NCBI RefSeq assembly: GCF_019968905.1
Contig: NZ_CP079946.1
Location: forward strand, 4,588,001 to 4,652,000
From: Corallococcus sp. EGB
GTDB lineage: Bacteria > Myxococcota > Myxococcia > Myxococcales > Myxococcaceae
Length of the DNA: 64,000 bases
Direction of reading: 5' to 3'
Notes under the pieces: generated by a model
The model's input: the letters and a program-made list of their open reading frames with translations, nothing else
What the model was told of the DNA's origin: nothing
The model's database searches: none
Part shown: one piece after another, positions 26,305 to 35,165 of the stretch
Numbering within the stretch: the first letter of the stretch is position 1
How the letters are laid out: every line of letters begins with the position of its first letter
Program-made: the position numbers and the translations under genes

Positions 26305-27174
26305 CTACTCGGCGCCGGGGGGCATCAGCTCCTTGGCGACGAGGTTGCCCATCACGGCGTCCTTGGGGATGTAGCCGTCGGCGCCGGCCTCGCGGCAGAT
26401 GCGCTGGAGCTCCTCGACGTTCTCACCGGAGCACAGCAGCACCTTGATGCCCTTGAAGAGGCTGTTGCTCTTGATGAAGCGGCAGAACTGTTCGCCGTTC
26501 ACGTTGGGCATGCGCACGTCCAGCAGCACCAGGTCCGGGCGCGTCTGTTTCTTCAGGATGATCTTCGTGGCCTTGTCCGCGGTGTCCGCGACGTGGACCT
26601 CGAAGCCCTTGGACACGAGGTCCGCTTCGATGATCCGCGCGGTCATCTCGCTGTCGTCCACGATGAGGATGCGCGGCTTGCGTCCACCCGCGGCCATGGG
26701 GGCCTTGGGGAGTCCGCCGGAACCCGTGGCGGGTGCGGCCGGAGCCGCCGCGGCGGCGGCAGGGGCGGCGGCCAGGGCCGGGGCGGGGACCGCGACGGGG
26801 ATGTTCAGCGCCGGGGCGCCGATGAGCCCCATCACGCCGCCCAGCACGCCCTCCAGGCCTCCGCTCTTCAGGATGTAGCCGTCCGCGCCGGAGTTCTTCG
26901 TCTTCGCCTCCAGCTCCTGCTCGGAGATGTCGGAGTAGAGGACGAGCTTGGCGGTGACGCCCTTCTGCTTGCGGAGGTACTCGACGACGTCGTCGCCGAA
27001 CATCTCCGGCATGTTCACGTCCATGAGGATGAGCGCGAACGGGCCCTCGGTGAGCTTCTGGTCGAGCGCGGCCAGATCCTGCGCGCCGCTGGCCTCGTAA
27101 CCGGCGGCGGTCAGGGCCCGGACGGTGAGCTCCAGAAGCATCGGGCTGTCGTCAATGACCAGTACGCGGGACAT
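26305..27174 (-). CDS. frzZ: FrzZ, dual receiver output protein of the Frz pathway
   Basis: 289 residues (M. xanthus FrzZ is 290). Two complete response-regulator receiver domains: the first, 1-~118, with phospho-acceptor D52 (LILMDVNMP) and K102; the second, ~167-289, with D219 (LVLLDVRMP). An Ala/Pro-rich flexible linker (~122-160) joins them. No DNA-binding output domain. In M. xanthus FrzZ is phosphorylated by FrzE and passes the reversal signal to the polarity switch. Transcribed away from frzA with a shared 180-bp promoter region. Confidence 0.96.
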   Translation of the reverse strand: MSRVLVIDDSPMLLELTVRALTAAGYEASGAQDLAALDQKLTEGPFALILMDVNMPEMFGDDVVEYLRKQKGVTAKLVLYSDISEQELEAKTKNSGADGYILKSGGLEGVLGGVMGLIGAPALNIPVAVPAPALAAAPAAAAAAPAAPATGSGGLPKAPMAAGGRKPRILIVDDSEMTARIIEADLVSKGFEVHVADTADKATKIILKKQTRPDLVLLDVRMPNVNGEQFCRFIKSNSLFKGIKVLLCSGENVEELQRICREAGADGYIPKDAVMGNLVAKELMPPGAE

Positions 27175-27277
27175 CGTCCTCCTCAGGGGCTGCCAGCGCA
27201 CAACCCTACACCTTTGGGTCACGCCGGACCATCGAAACGGAGAGCAGGCGGGCTGTCCTGCCCCGGACGATGGACCC

Positions 27278-27307
27278 TTGACCCCCTCTTTCCTCGTCTT
27301 GGATACT
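27278..27307 (+). promoter_or_regulatory. Putative sigma-70 promoter for frzA
   Basis: TTGACC at 27278-27283 and GATACT at 27302-27307 with an 18-base spacer match a sigma-70 promoter (5/6 and 4/6). The transcript would start about 40 bases before the frzA ATG. It lies in the region shared with the divergent frzZ. Confidence 0.45.
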
Positions 27308-27354
27308 TCACTGCCTTGACCTCGACCTCCTCTCCCCTCCAACGCGCCTTGCGC

Positions 27355-27837
27355 ATGGCGCCAGATCGCACGGTGGCCGCCCAGGCCCGGCCGGAGCAGG
27401 AATTCTTCTGTTTCCGCGTGGGCGATCTGCGCTTCGGCATCCCCAGCGAGAACGTGCTCGAGGTGATGCGCGCCGGGCTGCTCACGCCGCTGCCACGCAC
27501 GCCGTCCTTCATCCTGGGCGTCACCGGCCACCGGGGCCAGGTGCTGCCGGTGGTGGACCTGTTGCGCTTCCTCAGCAAGGGCGAGGCGCGCATCGGTCCG
27601 CGCACCCGCATCTTCGTGGGCGTCAGCGGCAGCTACGTGTCCGGCGTGGTGGCGGACACCGTGCTCGGGCTGCGCCGCGTCCCCGTGGCGGACATCCTGC
27701 CGCCGCCGCTGGGCGGTGATCAGGCCGCGGAGCACCTGTTGGGCGTCGTGCAGGGGGCCGGGCCGCAGGACGGCCTCAACCTGCTCAACTTCTCCAAGCT
27801 TCTGCAGACGGCCCGTCAGCGCGCGGTGGTGCGATGA
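27355..27837 (+). CDS. frzA: FrzA, CheW-type coupling protein
   Basis: 160 residues, equal to M. xanthus FrzA, which is why I took this ATG rather than the TTG at 27316. CheW fold: EFFCFRVGDLRFGIPSENVLEV, RTPSFILGVTGHRGQVLPVVDL, RIFVGVSGSYVSGVVADTVLGLRRVPVADI. It couples the receptor FrzCD to kinase FrzE. Its stop overlaps the frzB start (ATGA). First gene of the frz operon. Confidence 0.96.
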   Translation: MAPDRTVAAQARPEQEFFCFRVGDLRFGIPSENVLEVMRAGLLTPLPRTPSFILGVTGHRGQVLPVVDLLRFLSKGEARIGPRTRIFVGVSGSYVSGVVADTVLGLRRVPVADILPPPLGGDQAAEHLLGVVQGAGPQDGLNLLNFSKLLQTARQRAVVR

Positions 27838-28256
27838 GCGCCAATGTCCCGCGCGAGGAGCCGGCCTCCGGGCTGGACGCGGACCAAGCCCCCGCCCTGG
27901 CGGAGGTGGACATCCTCTTCTTCCAGATTGGCGATTCGGAGTACGGCACGGACGCGTCGTCCGTGCTGCGCATCGACCGGGCGCTCCCGGATGATCTGAC
28001 CGTGCGCGACCTGGGCCTGCCCCACAAGGGGCACCGCGCGCTGGTGTTCGACACCCCCGAGGGCGAGGGCCACCTGAAGGTGGACGCCGTCAACGGGGTG
28101 CGCTCCATCCCGCTCGCCGGGCTGCGCCGCATGCCGGCGGCGGCGGCGGCGGCTTCGTATGCGGTGGGCGTCTGCCTCGGCGTGGATGAAGAGGCGGCAC
28201 GTCCCGTGTTGCTCATTGATTTGGCGGAAACCTTGAAGACGCAAGGAAGGCACTGA
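27834..28256 (+). CDS. frzB: FrzB, CheW-like protein
   Basis: 140 residues. A shortened CheW-like domain: DILFFQIGDSEYGTDASSVLRIDRALP, GHRALVFDTPEGEGHLKVDAVNGV, and VLLIDLAETL. The typical CheW kinase-binding segment is weaker than in FrzA. In M. xanthus FrzB works with FrzCD, not FrzE, and is needed in receptor signalling. ATGA overlap with frzA; 5 bases before frzCD. Confidence 0.94.
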   Translation: MSANVPREEPASGLDADQAPALAEVDILFFQIGDSEYGTDASSVLRIDRALPDDLTVRDLGLPHKGHRALVFDTPEGEGHLKVDAVNGVRSIPLAGLRRMPAAAAAASYAVGVCLGVDEEAARPVLLIDLAETLKTQGRH

Positions 28257-28261
28257 CACAC

Positions 28262-29524
28262 ATGTCCCTGGAGAGCCCCAACGAGAAGCCCGCGAAGTCC
28301 CGCGGCGCGAGGAAGACCCCGGGCGCGAAGGCCGGTGCGGACACCGCCGGCGTCGCGAACACCGTGGTGGATCCGCTCAAGCCCTTCACCGACACGCTGA
28401 TGTCGGTGCTGTCCGGCAACCTGAACGCGCGCGTCCCGCAGGACCGCGTGCAGGCGGACCCCACGGGCTTCGGCCACCTGCTCAACCAGGTGCTGGAGCA
28501 GTTCTCCTCGGCCGAGCACCGCAAGCAGGTGGCGGCCCAGGAGATTGATCAGGCGCTGGACTCGCTGATCATCCTGGTGCGCGAAGGCGACCTGTCGCGC
28601 TGGAACACGTCCACCGAAGACCCCCAGCTGGGGCCCCTGCTGGAGGGCTTCGGCAAGGTCATTGAAACGCTGCGCATCTTCGTGCGGGAGATCAACGAGG
28701 CCGCGCTGCGGCTGTCGTCCTCCGCCAACCAGGTGCTGGCGGCGTCCACGCAGCACGAGACGTCCTCCACCGAGCAGGCCGCGGCCATCCACGAGACGAC
28801 CGCGACCATGGAGGAGCTGAAGCACGCGTCCGCGCAGATCGCGGAGAACGCGGGCAGCGTGGCGCGCGTGGCCGAGGAGACGCTGGGCGCGGCCCGCGCG
28901 GGCCGGGGCGCCATTGGCGAGTTCATCCAGGCCATGCAGCAGATCCGCAGCGACGGCGTCGCGGTGGCGGACTCCATCTCCAAGCTGTCCAAGCGCGTGG
29001 AGCGCATTGGCACGGTGGTGGAGGTGATTGACGAGATCGCGGACCGCTCCGACCTCCTGGCGCTCAACGCGGCGCTGGAAGGCAGCCGCGCGGGCGAGGC
29101 GGGCAAGGGCTTCTCCATCGTCGCGGCGGAGATGCGCCGGCTGGCGGAGAACGTCCTGGAGTCCACCAAGGAGATCAAGAACCTCATCACCGAGATCCGC
29201 GAGGCCACGCAGGCCGCGGCGGGTGCGGCGGACGCGTCCAAGCACGCCACGGAGTCCGGCGAGAAGCTGGGCGCGGTGGCGGCGCAGGCCGTGGAGGGCA
29301 TCCTCGCCGGCGTGCAGGAGACGAGCGACGCGGCCCGGGTCATCAACCTGGCGACCCAGCAGCAGCGCACGGCCACCGAGCAGGTGGTGGCGTCCATGGC
29401 GGAGATTGAAGACGTGACGCGCCAGACGACGCAGGCCTCGAAGCAGGCCACCGGGGCGGCCGCCGAGCTCACCCAGCTCGCGGGCCGGCTCGCCGAGCTC
29501 ATCAAGCGGTTCAAGGCCGACTAG
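28262..29524 (+). CDS. frzCD: FrzCD, cytoplasmic methyl-accepting chemoreceptor
   Basis: 420 residues (417 in M. xanthus). There is no membrane helix: the N-terminus is a Lys/Ala-rich basic stretch (KPAKSRGARKTPGAKAG), a divergent segment follows to ~145, and the rest is the MCP signalling hairpin with the near-invariant tip EVIDEIADRSDLLALNAALEGSRAGEAGKGFSIVA. Glu/Gln pairs flanking the tip are likely methylation sites for FrzF/FrzG. It is the soluble, nucleoid-associated receptor of Frz; the basic N-terminus fits this. Confidence 0.97.
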   Translation: MSLESPNEKPAKSRGARKTPGAKAGADTAGVANTVVDPLKPFTDTLMSVLSGNLNARVPQDRVQADPTGFGHLLNQVLEQFSSAEHRKQVAAQEIDQALDSLIILVREGDLSRWNTSTEDPQLGPLLEGFGKVIETLRIFVREINEAALRLSSSANQVLAASTQHETSSTEQAAAIHETTATMEELKHASAQIAENAGSVARVAEETLGAARAGRGAIGEFIQAMQQIRSDGVAVADSISKLSKRVERIGTVVEVIDEIADRSDLLALNAALEGSRAGEAGKGFSIVAAEMRRLAENVLESTKEIKNLITEIREATQAAAGAADASKHATESGEKLGAVAAQAVEGILAGVQETSDAARVINLATQQQRTATEQVVASMAEIEDVTRQTTQASKQATGAAAELTQLAGRLAELIKRFKAD

Positions 29525-29592
29525 CAGTCGTTGTTCTCCTGAGGGGAGAAATGGGTCGAGGGGCGCCACCAGCGCCCTGACGCCCGCGACCC
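29525..29592 (+). promoter_or_regulatory. frzCD-frzE intergenic region with two hairpins
   Basis: This 68-bp gap is the longest within the operon. It holds TTCTCC/GGAGAA (29534-29550 area; 6-bp stem, 5-base loop) and GGGCGC/GCGCCC (29561-29566 / 29572-29577; perfect, 5-base loop). They may adjust FrzE expression relative to the upstream genes by partial termination or RNA processing. Proposed only from structure. Confidence 0.4.
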
Positions 29593-31890
29593 ATGGACAC
29601 CGAGGCCCTCAAGAAATCCCTCCTGAAGAAGTTCCAGGAGGTCACGGCCGATCGACTCCAGAAGATCCAGCTGGGAGTCATCGACCTGGAGAAGGAGACC
29701 GCGGATCAGGCCGCGGACGACGTCGCGCGCGAACTGCACACGATGAAGGGCGAGGCCCGCATGTTGGGCCTGGCCGCCATCGGGCAGCTCGCGCACGCCG
29801 CCGAGGACGTGCTGCGCGCCGAGCGCGAAGGCAAGACGGCCACCGAGACGGCCACGGACGTCATGCTCCGCGCGTGCGACGTGCTGTCGGACCTGCTGGA
29901 GGACCTGGACGCGGCCCACACCGGCACGTCCGCCACCGAGGAGATGGTGAAGGCGCTGTCGGACGTGTCCGGCCACCCCGTGCCCGCGCTGGGCCCGGTG
30001 CGCAAGCCCGCCGCCTCCGCCGCGCAGCCGCCCGCGCCCCCCAAGCCCGCGGCTCCGGTGGCGCCGCCCCCCGCAGCGGCCCCGCCCGTGCAGGCCACGT
30101 CCCGCACGCCGGAGCCCGTGGCCATGCCGCAGCCCGCGCCCGCGGCGGCGAAGGAGGAAGACGCCCCCAGCGCCGCGAAGAGCAGCTCCATCGCGGACCG
30201 CAGCATCCGCGTGAACGTGGAGGTGCTGGACTCGCTGGGCCTGCTCGCCGGCGACCTCTTGGTGGAGAGCGCTCGCGGCCGCCTGCGCAGCTCGGAGACG
30301 GCGCAGCTCTTCGAGCGGTTCAGCCGCCTGGGCGACCGCTTCCTGCGCATCTCCGAGGACGTGGACGTCCCGGACGTCATCCGCAAGGAGCTGGAGCGCG
30401 CGGAGGCGGACCTGCACATGCTGCGCGACGACGCGTTCCGCTTCGTGCGCCGCAACGGGGACGGCATCAACACGCTGCACGGCAACCTGGCCCAGCTGGC
30501 GGACCACGTGGCCGAGGCGCGCCTGGTGCCGCTGTCCACCGTGTTCGACGCGTTCCCTCGCGCGGTGCGCGACATCGCGAAGACGCAGAACAAGGAAGTG
30601 GACCTGGTCATCGAGAACGCCGACATCGGCGTGGACCGGTCCATGCTGGCGGACGTGCGCGACGCGCTGGTGCACCTGTTGCGCAACGCGGTGGACCACG
30701 GCCTGGAGTCGCCGGACTTCCGCATGCAGATGGGCAAGCCCGCCCTGGGCCGCATCCGCATCCGCGTGCGCGTGGACGGTGACATGCTCCACATCGAGGT
30801 GGAGGACGACGGCCGGGGCATGGACACCGAGCGGCTCAAGCAGGTGGCCATCAACAAGCGCCTCTTGTCGCCGGTGCAGGCCGCCGCGCTGTCGGAGCGC
30901 GAGGCCATCGAGCTCATCTTCCGCCCTGGCTTCTCCACGCGCGAACAGGTGAGCGAGCTGTCCGGCCGCGGCGTGGGCATGGACGTGGTGAAGCGCAAGG
31001 TGGAGACCCTGGGCGGGTCCGTGGGCGTGCAGAGCCGCCAGGGCCGCGGCACCACCATCACGCTGCGCCTGCCGCAGTCCCTGGCCCTCATGAAGGTGCT
31101 GCTGGTGCGCCTGGGCGACGACGTCTACGGCATGCCCGCCGCGGACGTGGTGGCCGTCATGCGCGTCAAGCCGGATGACCGCATGGAGGTCTTCGGCACG
31201 CTGGCGGTGCGGCACCGGGGCAAGCCCACGGCGCTGGTGGCGCTGGGGCCGCTGTTGGGCCTCAACGGCGGCAACCGCTTCGACAAGCCCCCCGCGGTGG
31301 TGGTGCGCCACGGCGACGACTACGCCGCGCTGGTGGTGGACGGCTTCGTGGACGAGCGCGAGGTCGCGGTGAAGCCCTGCGGCGGCGAGTTCCTCAAGGG
31401 CGCGCCGTTCATCGCGGGCACGGCCGCGCTGGAGGACGGGCGCATCGCGGTGCTCCTGCACGTGCCGGACATCATGACGGAGGTGCGCCGCATGGCCCGC
31501 CCCGTCACCCAGGCCCCCGCCACGCGCCGGCTGCGCGTGCTGCTGGTGGACGACTCGCCCATCGCTCGCGCGACGGAGGGCGCGCTCGTCAAGGCGCTGG
31601 GCCACTCCGTGGAGGAGGCACAGGACGGTGAGGAGGCGTACGCGAAGGTGCAGACGAACACGTACGACCTCATCCTCACGGACGTGCAGATGCCGAAGCT
31701 GGACGGCTTCTCCCTCACGCGGCGGCTGAAGGGCACGCCGGCGGTGGCGCGCATCCCGGTCATCATCCTGTCGTCGCTCGCGTCGCCGGAGGACAAGCGG
31801 CGCGGTCTGGACGCGGGCGCGGATGCGTACCTGGTGAAGGGCGAGCTGGGCGTGGAGAGCCTGGCGCAGTCCATCGATCGGCTGACCTGA
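29593..31890 (+). CDS. frzE: FrzE, CheA-CheY hybrid histidine kinase
   Basis: 765 residues (777 in M. xanthus). HPt domain with H49 in ARELHTMKGEA; Ala/Pro linker ~130-190; kinase region with N box RNAVDHGLE, G1 EDDGRGMD, F/G2 FRPGFSTR, GRGVGMDVVKRKVETLGGSVGV; CheW-like module LALMKVLLVRLGDDVYGMPA; then a fused receiver with phospho-acceptor D697 (LILTDVQMPKLDG), 69th from the C-terminus as is D709 in M. xanthus. Autophosphorylates at H49 and passes phosphate to its own receiver and to FrzZ. Starts 68 bp after frzCD. Confidence 0.96.
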   Translation: MDTEALKKSLLKKFQEVTADRLQKIQLGVIDLEKETADQAADDVARELHTMKGEARMLGLAAIGQLAHAAEDVLRAEREGKTATETATDVMLRACDVLSDLLEDLDAAHTGTSATEEMVKALSDVSGHPVPALGPVRKPAASAAQPPAPPKPAAPVAPPPAAAPPVQATSRTPEPVAMPQPAPAAAKEEDAPSAAKSSSIADRSIRVNVEVLDSLGLLAGDLLVESARGRLRSSETAQLFERFSRLGDRFLRISEDVDVPDVIRKELERAEADLHMLRDDAFRFVRRNGDGINTLHGNLAQLADHVAEARLVPLSTVFDAFPRAVRDIAKTQNKEVDLVIENADIGVDRSMLADVRDALVHLLRNAVDHGLESPDFRMQMGKPALGRIRIRVRVDGDMLHIEVEDDGRGMDTERLKQVAINKRLLSPVQAAALSEREAIELIFRPGFSTREQVSELSGRGVGMDVVKRKVETLGGSVGVQSRQGRGTTITLRLPQSLALMKVLLVRLGDDVYGMPAADVVAVMRVKPDDRMEVFGTLAVRHRGKPTALVALGPLLGLNGGNRFDKPPAVVVRHGDDYAALVVDGFVDEREVAVKPCGGEFLKGAPFIAGTAALEDGRIAVLLHVPDIMTEVRRMARPVTQAPATRRLRVLLVDDSPIARATEGALVKALGHSVEEAQDGEEAYAKVQTNTYDLILTDVQMPKLDGFSLTRRLKGTPAVARIPVIILSSLASPEDKRRGLDAGADAYLVKGELGVESLAQSIDRLT

Positions 31891-31900
31891 GGAGCCTCTT

Positions 31901-32932
31901 GTGGGCGGCGGCACGGCGGTGACGGGGCTCGCGTTCCGGGTACTCCTGGTGGGGCGGGGTCTGCGCGCGTTGGTGCGCGGGCTCTTCGACGGCGAATCGC
32001 TGGTGGCCGTGGGCCCGCCGGAGGCGGACTTCGTGGGCGCCGAGGGCGTGGTGCGCAGGCACTTCCCGGACGTGCTGCTGGTGGACCTGACGTCCTCGGA
32101 GGCGCTGGGCGCCATCGAGCGCATCATGGCCATGCGGCCCACGCCCATCCTCGCGCTGCACCCGGGCGTGCTCACCGGACAGCAGGCGTTCCAGGCGCTG
32201 GCCCTGGGCGCGCTGGACGTGATGGACCGGCCCATGAGCCCGGGGCCGGACTTCTGGCACGCGGTGAACCGCAAGCTGGTGATGCTGTCCCAGGTGAAGG
32301 GCATCCGCTCTCCGCCATCCTCGTCCCGGCAATCCAGGCCGGCCGTGCAGGAGGGGCCCACCGCGCCGTTTCCCCTGGTCGCGTTGGCTGCCTCGCTGGG
32401 TGGGCCGAAGGCCGTCGCGACGGTGCTGCGGATGATTCCGCGGGGCTTCCCCGCGCCCATCGCCTACTGTCAGCACATCAGCCAGGGCTTCACGGAGGGC
32501 CTGGCGCACTGGCTCTCCACGGAGACGGCGTTGCGCGTCGTCGAGGCGACGCACGATGCGTTCATGGAGCCGGGCACGGTGTACATCGCCCCTTCGGGAG
32601 GACATCTGCTGGTGAAGTCGGACGGCCGTCTGGAACTGGATACTGGACCTGCCCTGCGGGGCTTCCGTCCCTCGTGTGACATGCTGCTCACTTCGGCGGG
32701 CGAGGCTTTCGGCCGCCGGTGCATCGGCGTCATCCTGACGGGCATGGGCCGCGACGGCGCCAGGGGCTTGAAGGAGATTCGCGAGCGGGGCGGGCGCACC
32801 ATCGCGCAGGACGAGGCCACCTGCATCGTCTACGGCATGCCGCGCGAGGCGGTGCTCCTGGGCGCGGCGCAGCAGGTGCTGCCGCTGGACGTCATCGCGC
32901 CGACGCTCGTGCAGTGGGTGGACGCGTGCTGA
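31901..32932 (+). CDS. frzG: FrzG, receptor methylesterase (CheB-type)
   Basis: 343 residues from a GTG with AGGAG 6 bases upstream. Residues ~10-125 are a receiver-like domain that lacks the acidic pair ([12 protein letters not shown]) though a DL-T site remains ([11 protein letters not shown]), so it is degenerate. The catalytic CheB domain has [10 protein letters not shown] (nucleophile Ser), [15 protein letters not shown] (His), PSGGHL and [12 protein letters not shown] (Asp). Demethylates FrzCD, opposing FrzF. Confidence 0.94.
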   Translation: MGGGTAVTGLAFRVLLVGRGLRALVRGLFDGESLVAVGPPEADFVGAEGVVRRHFPDVLLVDLTSSEALGAIERIMAMRPTPILALHPGVLTGQQAFQALALGALDVMDRPMSPGPDFWHAVNRKLVMLSQVKGIRSPPSSSRQSRPAVQEGPTAPFPLVALAASLGGPKAVATVLRMIPRGFPAPIAYCQHISQGFTEGLAHWLSTETALRVVEATHDAFMEPGTVYIAPSGGHLLVKSDGRLELDTGPALRGFRPSCDMLLTSAGEAFGRRCIGVILTGMGRDGARGLKEIRERGGRTIAQDEATCIVYGMPREAVLLGAAQQVLPLDVIAPTLVQWVDAC

Positions 32933-34707
32933 ACGTGGGCAACAAGGTGCTCCAGCAGCTGTCCGCGCTCCTGCTCGAGCGCGCGGGGCTGAAGATCACC
33001 CTGGATGGGTACCACAGCCTGCGGCTCGCCCTGTCCACGCGCATGCCCGCGCTGGGGCTGAGCGACCCGGAGAAGTACCTGCAGAAGCTGATGAGCGCGA
33101 GCGGGGAGGAGGAGCTGCGCGCGCTGTTGCCGCTGGTGACGGTGGGGCACACGGAGTTCTTCCGCGACGCGAAGCAGTTCCGCGCGCTGGAGGAGAGCGT
33201 GCTGCCGGAGCTGCTCGCGCGGGCGCGGCGCGAGATGCGCAAGGTGTCCATCTGGTCCGCGGGCTGCGCCACCGGCGAGGAGCCCTACAGCCTGGCGCTG
33301 GTGATGGCGGAGCTGGGGGCGCTCGCGGTGGAGGTGGACCTGTGGGCCACCGACCTGAACCTGGCCGCGGTGGAGGCCGCGCGGCAGGGGCGCTTCTCCT
33401 CGCGGCGCGCGATGGCCATTGGACAGGAGCGGCTCAAGCGCTTCTTCCGGCCGGTGGAGGACGGCTACGAGGCGTCGCCCATCCTGCGCGAGTACATCCG
33501 CTTCGACGGTCAGAACCTGGCCGCGCCGGTGTTCGACAAGGTGGCGCCCGCGTCGCTGGACCTCATCCTCTGCCGCAACGTCATCATCTACTTCGACCTG
33601 CCCACCATCCGCGGGTTGATGGACCGCTTCCTCGCGGCGCTGCGGCCGGGCGGGCTGCTCTTCCTCGGGTACTCGGAGAGCTTGTTCAAGGTCTATGACC
33701 GCTTCGAGATGATCGAAGTGGACGGCGCGTTCGTGTACCGGCGCCCCCTGGGCGAACGCCCGCAGGCGCTGCCACCCCTGGCGCCGCTGACGGAGGCCCG
33801 TCCGGGCAGCCCGGAGTCCTTCGCCCTGGAGCTGCGTCAGCGGATGCAGGCCAGCGCGGAGACCGCGGCGAGGCTGCGCACCGCGAGCGCCACCGACGCG
33901 GCCCGGGCTCCGGACGCGCCCGTGCGCAGGCCCACCCTGGAGTTGCCCGCGGTGGGGGCGCTGACGGGGCGCCGCACCGGCGAGTACCCCGCCGTCCGAC
34001 CGGCGCCGACCCGCACGGGGGAGTTCCCCGCGCTTGGGGCCGAGCCGTCCCGCACGGTGGAGCCCCCGCGCCGGCCCGGGACGGACCGGCCCTCCGGTTC
34101 CTTCGCGGCGGTGCGCGTGGAGCCGCCCACGTCCCGGCCCCTGGCGGAGGCGCCTCCCGCGCGGCCCAGTGGTTCGTGGCCGCAGCTGCTGCCGCCCGCG
34201 GAGCGCCTGAACATGGCCGTGCGCAAGATGGCGCAGGGCGACTTCCCGGCCGCCATCGACGGCGTGAAGCGCCTGCTGGTGGACGAGCCCTCCGACCTGG
34301 ACGCGCTCCTGACGCTGGGCAACCTGTACTCGCTCACCGGACGCATCGACGATGCGCGCGACACGTTCGCGCAGGCGCTCCAGCGCGAGCCGCTGTGCGT
34401 GGAGGCGCGCATCTTCGGCGGGGTGGCGGCGATGCAGGCGGGGAGCCTGGCCGAGGCGCGCTCCGAGCTGGCCAAGGCCCTGTTCCTGGAGCCCACGCTG
34501 GCCATCGGTCACTACCTGCTGGCCCAGGTGCAGGAGCGCACGCAGGACTTCGAGGCGGCCCGGCGCAGCTACCGCAACGCCGTCGCGCAGCTGAAGTATC
34601 CGCAGCGCCCGCTGGCGGGGCACTACCCGGAGATGCTCGACTCCGCGGAGTCCATCTCCCGCGCGGCCCGCTATGCGCTGGCCGCGCTGGAGGAGCAGCC
34701 GGGCTGA
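32926..34707 (+). CDS. frzF: FrzF, receptor methyltransferase (CheR-type) with TPRs
   Basis: 593 residues, the same as M. xanthus FrzF, from GTG 32926, which overlaps the frzG stop by 7 bases. The CheR domain has [35 protein letters not shown] (SAM site), [14 protein letters not shown] and [16 protein letters not shown] Pro/Arg/Thr-rich linker (~280-420) leads to 4-5 TPR units ([52 protein letters not shown]). In M. xanthus the TPRs restrain methylation until a partner binds. Last gene of the operon. Confidence 0.95.
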   Translation: MLNVGNKVLQQLSALLLERAGLKITLDGYHSLRLALSTRMPALGLSDPEKYLQKLMSASGEEELRALLPLVTVGHTEFFRDAKQFRALEESVLPELLARARREMRKVSIWSAGCATGEEPYSLALVMAELGALAVEVDLWATDLNLAAVEAARQGRFSSRRAMAIGQERLKRFFRPVEDGYEASPILREYIRFDGQNLAAPVFDKVAPASLDLILCRNVIIYFDLPTIRGLMDRFLAALRPGGLLFLGYSESLFKVYDRFEMIEVDGAFVYRRPLGERPQALPPLAPLTEARPGSPESFALELRQRMQASAETAARLRTASATDAARAPDAPVRRPTLELPAVGALTGRRTGEYPAVRPAPTRTGEFPALGAEPSRTVEPPRRPGTDRPSGSFAAVRVEPPTSRPLAEAPPARPSGSWPQLLPPAERLNMAVRKMAQGDFPAAIDGVKRLLVDEPSDLDALLTLGNLYSLTGRIDDARDTFAQALQREPLCVEARIFGGVAAMQAGSLAEARSELAKALFLEPTLAIGHYLLAQVQERTQDFEAARRSYRNAVAQLKYPQRPLAGHYPEMLDSAESISRAARYALAALEEQPG

Positions 34708-34737
34708 AGACCGCGGCCCGGCGCACGTCGGGCTTCG

Positions 34738-35061
34738 TCAGTCCAGGTTGCTCTTCACCTGCTCCAGGCTCTTGGACGGATCCAGCACCGAGCCGAACTT
34801 CTTCTGGATGTACGTCTTGGCCTGGTTGCGCAGGAGCATGCCGGGGTCGGTGCCCTCGCCGGAGATGGCCTTGTCCGTGATGACGAAGCTGGCGTCCAGG
34901 TTGATGCCCATCACCTTGCCGACCAGCTTCGCGCCTTCTTCACCCTGCCAGTCGGACTTCACGCCGTACTTGTTGCCCCAGTACTGCAGGAGCTGCTCGA
35001 CGCGCTTCTTGACCTCGTCCTTGGGAAGGCTGTGGGGGACCTCGAACTTCATCGTGCCCAT
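34738..35061 (-). CDS. Polyhydroxyalkanoic-acid-system family protein
   Basis: 107 residues. I chose ATG 35061 because AGGAG lies 7 bases upstream; a longer reading to 35079 lacks this. It matches the small family annotated in PHA-granule systems: MKFEVPHSLPKDEVKKRVEQLLQYWGNKYG, ...DASFVITDKAISGEG..., and an amphipathic end. Such proteins bind granule surfaces or lipid. No PHA synthase gene is in the window. Ends 31 bp from the frzF stop (convergent). Confidence 0.8.
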   Translation of the reverse strand: MGTMKFEVPHSLPKDEVKKRVEQLLQYWGNKYGVKSDWQGEEGAKLVGKVMGINLDASFVITDKAISGEGTDPGMLLRNQAKTYIQKKFGSVLDPSKSLEQVKSNLD

Positions 35062-35165
35062 GGCTGACTCCTGATTCATTCCGCGAAAGCGGGTGCGTCC
35101 GTCCGGTTTAGTGACCCCGGGCGGGAAAGTGAACCGCTGTCTTCAGGGGGATGTCCACCGGCGAC

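Noticed and set aside
27316-27354. Longer FrzA from the TTG at 27316
   Set aside because: The ATG at 27355 gives exactly the 160 residues of M. xanthus FrzA, and the extra 13 residues have no match to its start.
29521-32460. Long antisense open frame opposite frzE
   Set aside because: frzE matches a known family along its whole length; the antisense product is compositionally biased and has no recognisable motif.
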